This document shows, one piece after another, positions 7,063 to 11,431 of a stretch of 11,431 bases of DNA; position 1 is the stretch's first letter; every line of letters begins with the position of its first letter. Under the pieces are notes generated by a model. It made no database searches and was not told the origin of the DNA. It saw only the letters and a program-made list of their open reading frames with translations. The stretch lies in the NCBI GenBank assembly GCA_964620345.1, contig CAZUHK010000102.1:1-11431 (forward strand), written 5' to 3'. A program made the position numbers and the translations under genes. The DNA comes from CAZUHK01 sp964620345. GTDB lineage: Bacteria; Planctomycetota; Phycisphaerae; Phycisphaerales; Zrk34.

Positions 7063-7710
7063 ATGACCGATGACACACTCAACAAGCGCATCGAGCAGTG
7101 GGAAAACATGACCCGCGAGGACCCGGACAACGCGATGGGCTGGTTCTCGCTGGGCAACGCCTACCGCGAGGCCGAGCGCGACGACGACGCGGCCGCGGTG
7201 CTGCGCAAGGCGATCGAGATCGACTCGAGCTTCAGCCGCGCCTATCAGATCCTCGGTCAGGTGCTGGTGCGGCAGAACGACGACCGGGCGGCCGACGTGC
7301 TGACCACCGGCTACAAGGTGGCCGCGGAGATGGGCGACGTGATGCCCCAGCGGGCGATGGCGTCGCTGCTGGAGAAGATCGGCGCGCCCGTGCCGCAGGT
7401 CGCGGCGAAAGCCAAACCCGTCGCCGTGCCCGAGGGCGGCGAGCAGATCATCGACCGCCGCACCCGCCAGCCCGGCACACGCCTGCCCGGCGCGCCGTTC
7501 AAGGGCGACATGGGCCGGTTCATCGCCGACCACTACTCCGCGGAAACCTGGAACGAATGGATCGACCAGGGCACGAAGGTCATCAACGAGCTGCGGCTGG
7601 ACTTCTCGCACCTGGATCACCAGCGGATGTACGACCAGCACATGATGGAGTGGCTGGGGTTCACCGAAGGCGAGGTGGCCGAGCATGCCAGTGCCGGCGC
7701 GAAGCAGTAA
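7063..7710 (+). CDS. TPR protein fused to a YggX-like (Fe(2+)-trafficking) domain
   Basis: This 215-residue, probably cytoplasmic protein has two parts. Residues about 20-100 look like two or three tetratricopeptide repeats: DPDNAMGWFSLGNAYREAERDD is a clear first repeat, followed by a second starting near SSFSRAYQILGQVLVRQ, and these usually bind other proteins. Residues 128-200 resemble YggX, the small bacterial Fe(2+)-trafficking and oxidative-damage protection protein. FKGDMGRFIADHYSAETWNEW (146-166) matches the PGELGKRI...SKEAW region and TKVINELRLDFSHLDHR-like residues (171-187) match TMLINEKKLN...HR. The YggX N-terminal 'IFC' motif aligns with IID (129-131), so Asp131 stands where YggX has its conserved Cys. 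A link to iron handling or oxidative stress is therefore inferred from the fold only. I chose ATG 7063 over the GTG at 7054, because 7054 lies inside the -10-like box. Its 3' end overlaps a short downstream ORF. Confidence 0.78.
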   Translation: MTDDTLNKRIEQWENMTREDPDNAMGWFSLGNAYREAERDDDAAAVLRKAIEIDSSFSRAYQILGQVLVRQNDDRAADVLTTGYKVAAEMGDVMPQRAMASLLEKIGAPVPQVAAKAKPVAVPEGGEQIIDRRTRQPGTRLPGAPFKGDMGRFIADHYSAETWNEWIDQGTKVINELRLDFSHLDHQRMYDQHMMEWLGFTEGEVAEHASAGAKQ

Positions 7711-7888
7711 ACGACGGGGGCTGATCGTTCCCGTGATCGCGCTGCTGGTCGGCCTGGCGTCCATCGCCGGCACCGCAGGCAAAATCGTCACCCGTTGCTC
7801 ACGCAAGATTCGCGGAAAATGCGGCCCCACTTGGTCAGGATCACCGATCACCAAACAGGCACCTGCATTCGCCGCCAGGAAAATCTGA
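7685..7888 (+). CDS. Short membrane-anchored ORF, probably truncated at a chimeric junction
   Basis: The ATG at 7685 lies inside the last codons of the TPR-YggX gene (26-bp overlap), a common layout for a translationally coupled next gene. The first 26 residues look native: a basic start (ARSSKRRG, 5-12) then a hydrophobic segment (LIVPVIALLVGLASIAG, 13-29) that would act as a signal anchor. From about codon 27 the plus-strand reading is antisense to an acyl-CoA ligase fragment, has different base composition and no recognisable features, and stops at 7888. I think this is the 5' end of a real membrane or exported protein gene whose remainder is missing. A genuine 67-residue protein is less likely. 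No family is recognisable. Confidence 0.3.
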   Translation: MPVPARSSKRRGLIVPVIALLVGLASIAGTAGKIVTRCSRKIRGKCGPTWSGSPITKQAPAFAARKI

Positions 7889-7941
7889 TACAGTCCATAA
7901 TCAAAGGACAAAGGCAAAAAACAGCCAATCCGATCCGAGTC
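7762..7941 (-). pseudogene. Fragment of an AMP-forming acyl-CoA ligase, foreign-looking
   Basis: The minus strand reads 60 uninterrupted residues from the gap edge that fit the middle of the AMP-binding (ANL superfamily) domain: IGCFLPLSFDYGL, then AANAGACLVIGDPDQVGP, then ILREQRVTILPAVPAM. This corresponds to the 'LPLSFDYGL...L..GA..V...........L...RVT.LP.VP.M' part of acyl-CoA or acyl-acyl carrier synthetases. After the final Met the minus-strand reading becomes simply the antisense of the neighbouring ORF, so homology stops at about 7762. By my count 7781-7941 is about 51% G+C and the third codon positions about 57%, well below the genes on either side. It abuts a scaffold gap. It is either the remnant of an inserted foreign gene or a chimeric contig end; it is not a functional gene as seen. 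Confidence 0.6.
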
Positions 7942-7951
7942 NNNNNNNNNN
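7942..7951. other. Scaffold gap (10 N) between ligase fragment and C45 hydrolase
   Basis: Ten Ns of unknown true length separate the acyl-CoA ligase fragment from the C45 hydrolase gene. The N-terminus of the hydrolase and the rest of the ligase are lost here. Adjacency across this gap should not be taken as true gene order. Confidence 0.95.
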
Positions 7952-9017
7952 GCGCGACGACGAGCAGCGCATCCGCCGCATCGCCATCGCCGGCGACCGC
8001 GTCGAAATCGGCTTGGCAATAGGCAATCAACTGGGCCAATCCATCCGCCGGCTGCATCCGATCTTCCTCACCCTCGCGATCGGCATGACCGGCCAAACCC
8101 GGGCGGAGATCGACCGGCGCATCGCGAAGATCGCCGAGCACCTCCACGAAGACGACATCGCCGAGATGAAGGCGATCGCGCGCGGCGCGGGTGTCGATTA
8201 CGAGCACGTGCTGTTGCTCAACCTGTTCTACACGCTCACCAGCCGCCACACGATCGGCTGCCGGCAGTTCGTCGCGTGGGGCGAGGCCACGGCCGGCGGC
8301 GCGCTGCTGCACGCGCGCAACCTCGATTGGGTCGATTACCCCGGCAAGCCGCTGCACCGCGAGCACACGATCGTCGATGTGACGCCCGAGGATGGCCACC
8401 GACACGTGTTGCTGACCTGGCCGGGGCTGACCGGCGCGATCACCGGCGCCAACGAGCGCGGGCTGATCGTGGCGTACAACCAGTTGCCCGGCGGCAACCG
8501 GGTGGGCCGGCTGGCCGAGCCGACGTTCTTCGTCCTTCGCCGCGTGCTGCGCACCTGCGCCGACCTGGAAAGCGCGATCGCCGCGTTCACCAAGGTCAGG
8601 CCTCTGGACGATGGGTCGATCATGCTCTCGTCGAGCAAGGAGAAAGCCGCGGCGGTGGTGGAAATCATCGACGGCCGGGTGGGCGTGCGCCGCGCGCCCG
8701 ACGGCGAGCCGATGCTCGGCAACGCCAACCACTGCACGGCCGAGGCGGACGTGAAGGGCAACAGCCACGTGCCGCAGTTCCGCGCGACCTGGCCGACGGT
8801 CGACGTCGCCAGCCAGCACCGCGGCAAGCTCGACGCGACGGGCCTGCGCCGCGTCATGGCCGACCGCCGCGTGCTGCAATCGATCAACATCCTCTCGGCC
8901 GTGTTCGAGCCAGAGGCCAACCGCATGTGGATCGCCGTCCGCACCCACCACGCGGCCCGGGGGACGTTTGTCGAGTACCCGATGTTCCCCGACGCCGACG
9001 GCGGCTCGAACAACTAA
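7952..9017 (+). CDS. C45-family autoproteolytic Ntn hydrolase/acyltransferase, 5' end missing
   Basis: This gene encodes an N-terminal-nucleophile hydrolase of the peptidase C45 (acyl-CoA:6-aminopenicillanate acyltransferase-like) group. These proenzymes cleave themselves before a Cys, which then acts as the nucleophile on amide bonds. The frame is open from the gap edge, and RIAIAGDRVEIGLAIGNQLG is the usual 'G...E.G...G..L' beginning, so the start is in the gap and the TTG at 8013 is not a real start. The predicted cleavage is IG|CRQF, with the Cys codon at 8259-8261. LLHARNLDWVDYPG follows and supplies the conserved Arg/Asn/Asp, TGAITGANERGLIVAYNQ and GNANHC give further family-typical positions. 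About 355 residues are visible; the family is usually 350-400. No signal peptide can be judged. The substrate is unknown and a penicillin-related role should not be assumed. Confidence 0.82.
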
Positions 9018-9109
9018 CTCGGATTATTCACCGTTAAATTAAAAAAGCGGCCTTCGTGTGTTCTGGCTTGGTTATCAACCGTCAGTTGGAAGGGCACGGA
9101 AGCGGGGCA
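9018..9109. other. AT-richer spacer, possible insertion-sequence edge
   Basis: This 92-bp spacer is markedly richer in A+T than its surroundings, with the run ATTCACCGTTAAATTAAAAA near 9027-9046 followed by a small GGTT/AACC palindrome (9070-9080). It leads directly into the transposase-like ORF, so it may be the left end of the degraded element, but I cannot identify a terminal inverted repeat or target duplication. Confidence 0.3.
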
Positions 9110-9415
9110 ATGTCCGAACAGTCTGTCGATCAACTCAGCTTCGGTTTTCTCGCACAACAATCCATCGTCGTGTCCCGACCCAAGCCGATCAGTGGGGACG
9201 CGGGCTTGTTGCCGATCCGGCCGTTCGATCATGCATGGCGGTACACGCAACGGCTGAGCGCGTGCCGCGGCGATCGGCTGATCGACTTGACGATCGACAC
9301 CGGCGTCGAACGCCTGCAATATCAACACGATGGCCAACTGCCCGCCCGCGTGAGGCGCGACCTGGACACGAACGATGACCTCTTCCACGCCTTCGGCCGG
9401 CCCGCGCTTCTGCAT
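9110..9415 (+). pseudogene. IS1380-type transposase, degraded 5' fragment
   Basis: From the ATG at 9110 the reading frame gives MSEQSVDQLSFGFLAQQSIV, then a stretch containing ISGDAGLLPIRPFDHAWRYTQRLSAC. This closely resembles the N-terminus of IS1380-family DDE transposases, in which '..SSDAGLLPIREFD..L..T.R.A.C' is typical. Further on, LPARVRRDLDTNDDLF may be an eroded form of the 'LRQRVYGI..GYED.NDHD.L' segment. No catalytic DDE core follows: after about 9415 the frame becomes Pro/Gly/Ala-rich and runs into the ArsM gene in a different frame. Only about 100 of an expected 430-460 residues remain, so the element is dead. A GGAAGCGGGG stretch (9098-9107) precedes the start. The match is from memory of the family, and I cannot place the element's ends. 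Confidence 0.5.
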
Positions 9416-9502
9416 CTGCCCGGCTTAACCGGCGCAGCGCCGCGGCCTCCGGCCGGTCTGTTCGGCGCGGCGCATCGGCTTTCCCGGCGATGCGGCGAGC
9501 TC

Positions 9503-9508
9503 TATCAT
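9503..9508 (+). promoter_or_regulatory. Possible -10 box of the arsM gene
   Basis: TATCAT lies 31 nt upstream of the ATG at 9540. A start point about 6-7 nt further on would give a leader of roughly 25 nt containing the GGAG box at 9532-9535. It also makes the in-frame ATG at 9507 unusable, since that codon lies within the box. No convincing -35 or ArsR-type operator is seen upstream. Confidence 0.35.
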
Positions 9509-9531
9509 GCGTCTTCATTCCAAGACCCACC

Positions 9532-9535
9532 GGAG
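9532..9535 (+). promoter_or_regulatory. Ribosome binding site of arsM
   Basis: GGAG lies 4 nt before the ATG at 9540 and 10 nt before the in-frame ATG at 9546. Both spacings are imperfect, so the start is uncertain by two codons, but the box argues against the ATG at 9507. Confidence 0.45.
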
Positions 9536-9539
9536 CGCG

Positions 9540-10403
9540 ATGGACATGAGCCAGACCGATCAGACCCGAGACCAGGTCCGCGAGGGATACGCCCAGATCG
9601 CCGAGCGCGGCGGCGCGTGCTGCTCGCCCGCGGACGGCGGGGCCGGCGGCTGCTGCGGCCCTTCGGTCAACAGCAACCTTTCGGCCGAGGAACTGGCCAC
9701 GCAGATCGGCTACAACGCCGATGAGATCGCCGCGCTGCCCGACGGCGCGAACATGGGCCTGAGCTGCGGCAACCCCACCGCCATCGCGGCGCTCGAGCCG
9801 GGCCAGGTCGTGGTCGACTTAGGCGCCGGCGGCGGGTTCGATGCGTTCCTCGCCGGGCCGAAGGTCGGTCAGACCGGCCGCGTCATCGGCGTCGACATGA
9901 CGCCCCAGATGCTCGCCAAGGCACGCCACAACCTCGATCACTACCGCAAGACCACCGGCCTGGACAACGTCGAGTTCCGCCTGGGCGAGATCGAGCACCT
10001 GCCCATCGCCGATGCCAGCGTCGATGTGGTGCTTTCCAACTGCGTGATCAACCTAAGCCCCGACAAGCCGCAGGTCTGGAGCGAGATCGCGCGCGTGCTC
10101 AAGCCCGGCGGCAGGGTCGCGGCGAGCGACATCGCCCTGCTGCGACCCCTGCCCGAGGCGGTCCGGGGCAAGGTCGCCGCGCTGGTCGGCTGCGTCGCCG
10201 GCGCGGTGCTGGTCGATGACTACCGCGCGATGCTTCAGGCCGCGGGTTTGGCCGACGTAGCGCTCACGCCCAAGCCGCAGTACGTCGCGGCCCTGGAGGC
10301 GATGGGCGATCCGCTCTACGAAGAAATCCGCGCCGACCTGCCCGACGGCGCAAGCTGCGGCGACTACATCACCAGCATCGACGTCCTGGCGAGCCGCCCA
10401 TGA
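9540..10403 (+). CDS. arsM: Arsenite S-adenosylmethionine methyltransferase
   Basis: This enzyme methylates As(III) in the cytoplasm with S-adenosylmethionine, giving methylated and volatile arsenicals. The count below starts at the second possible Met (9546, 285 residues). The class I methyltransferase motif I is VVDLGAGGGFDAFLA (89-103), with motif II acid in VIGVDMTPQML (113-123). The three arsenic-binding cysteines are all present: LSCGNP (Cys74), LSNCVINL (Cys166) and LVGCVAGA (Cys216). Two Cys pairs near the N-terminus, GACCSP (25-26) and GGCCGPS (36-37), are typical of many bacterial ArsM proteins. VREGYAQIAE (11-20) matches the usual beginning, and a C-terminal DGASCGDYITSIDVLASRP is also typical. 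No arsR, efflux pump or reductase gene is nearby, and the gene sits beside a transposase remnant, which would fit acquisition as a single cargo gene. The family call is firm. Confidence 0.93.
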   Translation: MDMSQTDQTRDQVREGYAQIAERGGACCSPADGGAGGCCGPSVNSNLSAEELATQIGYNADEIAALPDGANMGLSCGNPTAIAALEPGQVVVDLGAGGGFDAFLAGPKVGQTGRVIGVDMTPQMLAKARHNLDHYRKTTGLDNVEFRLGEIEHLPIADASVDVVLSNCVINLSPDKPQVWSEIARVLKPGGRVAASDIALLRPLPEAVRGKVAALVGCVAGAVLVDDYRAMLQAAGLADVALTPKPQYVAALEAMGDPLYEEIRADLPDGASCGDYITSIDVLASRP

Positions 10404-10464
10404 CCCCGGCGGGATTGACGGCCAGATATTTGCAGTCGTCCGGCAACATCGCGTGCGATCCAGC

Positions 10465-11431
10465 TCAGCCGCGGTCCCGATGGGATAAAGCCCGGCGAAG
10501 CTTCTTCACGACGCGATCGGGGTGTTTGGCACTGCAAACACAGGCGCTGACGGCCACGGCCCGCGCTCCAACGTCAACCAGTTGATCGATATTTTCAGGG
10601 GCAATGCCGCCGATGGCCAGGTGCGGCGTGTCGGCGAAATCGCGCAAGTAGCGTTTGAGGTATTCGATGCCGCTGGGTTTGTGCCGCTTGGTGGTGGAGG
10701 CGAACACCGCGCCCACGCCGCAGTAGTCGGCCCCGGCGTTCACCGCGGCTCGGGCCTGGCGCAGGTTGTGCGTGCTGGCGCCCAGCAGCAGCGATCGGCC
10801 CAACGCCTTACGCACCGGCGCGACGGGCAGGTCCTCGGCGCCCAGGTGCACGCCGTGGGCCCCGGCCAGCAGCGCGATGTCCGGCCGATCGTTGATGATG
10901 ATGGCCGACGGCGCCGCCGCGCCGCGCTTCGGTTTGTCGCCCATCGCGACCAGCGCCGCGGCGCGGTCGAGCAGCTCGGCGTCGGCCAACCGCTTCTCGC
11001 GGAGCTGCAGGCAGTCGGCCCCGCCGGCCAGCGCGGCGCGGGCCACGTCCCGCCAGGCGTGATGCGTGCACAGCGATTCGGTAATCAGCACGCACACGCG
11101 CCACGTCCGCGGATCGGGCAGCGTCAGCCGGGCGATCAGCTCGCCTTCGATGTGGTACGCGCCGTAGCGGAGTTGTTCGATGCGGCGGGCGAACGCGGCG
11201 TCGAGCAGCTTGCCGTATTCCTCGCAGCACCGCAGCGCCTCGCCCAGCCGCTTGCCCGCGGCGACAACCACGTCGCGCAGCGAGCCCCGCCGGCCCTCGG
11301 CGTCGGTTCTGATCGCCGTGCCCACGTCGCCGGGCGTGTCACGCGACAGCTCGACGGGCGCGCCCGGCAAGCCCCGCAGCGCTGCGGCCAGGTCGTGGGG
11401 CAGCCGTTTGCACGCCCCGGCCAGCGCCGCG
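10465..11431 (-). CDS. thiE: Thiamine phosphate synthase with ThiD2-type N-terminal domain, 5' end outside window
   Basis: ThiE couples 4-amino-5-hydroxymethyl-2-methylpyrimidine diphosphate with carboxythiazole phosphate to form thiamine phosphate in the cytoplasm. The frame is open to the right edge, giving 321 visible residues; the TTG at 11370 is only an internal codon. Residues about 1-100 match the ThiD2 extension found on ThiE of Planctomycetota, cyanobacteria and others: SRDTPGDVGT (29-38), KRLGEALRCCEEYGKLL (60-76), LRYGAYHIE (87-95). The ThiE barrel follows with CLQLREK (140-146), IINDRPDIALLAGAHGVHLG (178-197), GASTHN (217-222), ADYCGVGAVFASTTK (234-248) and LAIGGIAPENI (271-281), covering the substrate- and Mg-binding loops. 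The barrel is complete, so the enzyme should be active. The gene converges on arsM with 61 bp between stops (10404-10464), where I see only a weak ATCGC/GCGAT palindrome and no terminator. Confidence 0.92.
   Translation of the reverse strand, partial: AALAGACKRLPHDLAAALRGLPGAPVELSRDTPGDVGTAIRTDAEGRRGSLRDVVVAAGKRLGEALRCCEEYGKLLDAAFARRIEQLRYGAYHIEGELIARLTLPDPRTWRVCVLITESLCTHHAWRDVARAALAGGADCLQLREKRLADAELLDRAAALVAMGDKPKRGAAAPSAIIINDRPDIALLAGAHGVHLGAEDLPVAPVRKALGRSLLLGASTHNLRQARAAVNAGADYCGVGAVFASTTKRHKPSGIEYLKRYLRDFADTPHLAIGGIAPENIDQLVDVGARAVAVSACVCSAKHPDRVVKKLRRALSHRDRG

Noticed and set aside
6951..7157. N-terminal extension of the DUF2868 gene to 7157
   Set aside because: It would overlap the divergent TPR-YggX gene by about 95 bp and the -10-like box and operator-like repeat. 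The extra residues have no family similarity.
6979..8019. Minus-strand ORF of 346 codons crossing the second gap
   Set aside because: Most of it is antisense to the TPR-YggX gene and the frame across the Ns is arbitrary. Only the segment 7762-7941 carries real homology (acyl-CoA ligase), so only that part is reported.
7848..8951. Minus-strand ORF of 367 codons opposite the C45 hydrolase
   Set aside because: Antisense shadow of a gene with clear Ntn hydrolase motifs, and it also runs through the Ns.
9014..9415. Minus-strand ORF of 133 codons in the arsM upstream region
   Set aside because: No recognisable motif; the plus strand gives a transposase-like N-terminus over the same stretch.
9431..9441. 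GGCGC/GCGCC palindrome as a possible terminator
   Set aside because: Five-bp stem with a 1-nt loop and no T-run; likely chance in G+C-rich DNA.
10400..10585. Plus-strand ORF of 61 codons starting in an ATGA overlap with the arsM stop
   Set aside because: The overlap is attractive, but most of the frame is antisense to the C-terminus of ThiE and the peptide has no features.

Overview
The window is G+C-rich (roughly two thirds G+C by eye), densely coding DNA, most likely from a draft or metagenome-assembled genome because it carries two 10-N scaffold gaps (4134-4143 and 7942-7951). The gene content suggests Planctomycetota, perhaps class Phycisphaerae. The pointers are a TPR protein fused to a YggX-like domain, thiamine phosphate synthase with a ThiD2-type N-terminal extension, a C45-type Ntn hydrolase, and -10-like boxes sitting almost on start codons. 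This placement is inference from family knowledge, not from a search.

Layout from left to right. (1) 1-1356, minus: N-terminal 452 residues of an alpha-glucan (glycogen) phosphorylase, cut by the window edge. (2) 1607-3954, plus: two CNNM/CBS (HlyC/CorC-type) membrane proteins joined by an ATGA overlap, probably cation transport or cation homeostasis. (3) 3955-6950, minus: a translationally coupled pair, a DUF2868-type membrane protein followed by a DUF3482-type P-loop GTPase. This is a widespread but uncharacterised module. The GTPase contains the first gap, and its stop codon abuts that of the second CNNM gene. (4) 7063-7710, plus: TPR + Fe(2+)-trafficking-protein (YggX)-like fusion, diverging from the DUF2868 gene across 112 bp that carry an 8-bp inverted repeat and two leaderless-looking promoters. 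(5) 7711-7951: an anomalous patch. A short membrane-anchored ORF runs into about 180 bp of lower-G+C sequence that encodes, on the minus strand, a fragment of an AMP-forming acyl-CoA ligase, ending at the second gap. (6) 7952-9017, plus: C45-family autoproteolytic Ntn hydrolase missing its extreme N-terminus. (7) 9018-9539: no intact gene; it holds a probable 5' remnant of an IS1380-type transposase. (8) 9540-10403, plus: ArsM arsenite methyltransferase with the expected cysteines. (9) 10465-11431, minus: ThiE with a ThiD2-type N-terminal domain, cut by the right edge.

The window is a set of short, mostly independent operons (storage glucan breakdown, cation transport, iron/oxidative-stress-like protein, arsenic detoxification, thiamine synthesis) rather than one pathway. 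The points most worth attention are the DUF2868/DUF3482 GTPase module, the TPR-YggX fusion with Asp where YggX has its conserved Cys, the operator-like inverted repeat at that gene's promoter, and the compositionally foreign, possibly chimeric stretch beside the second gap. I saw no tRNA, rRNA, CRISPR array or convincing rho-independent terminator.
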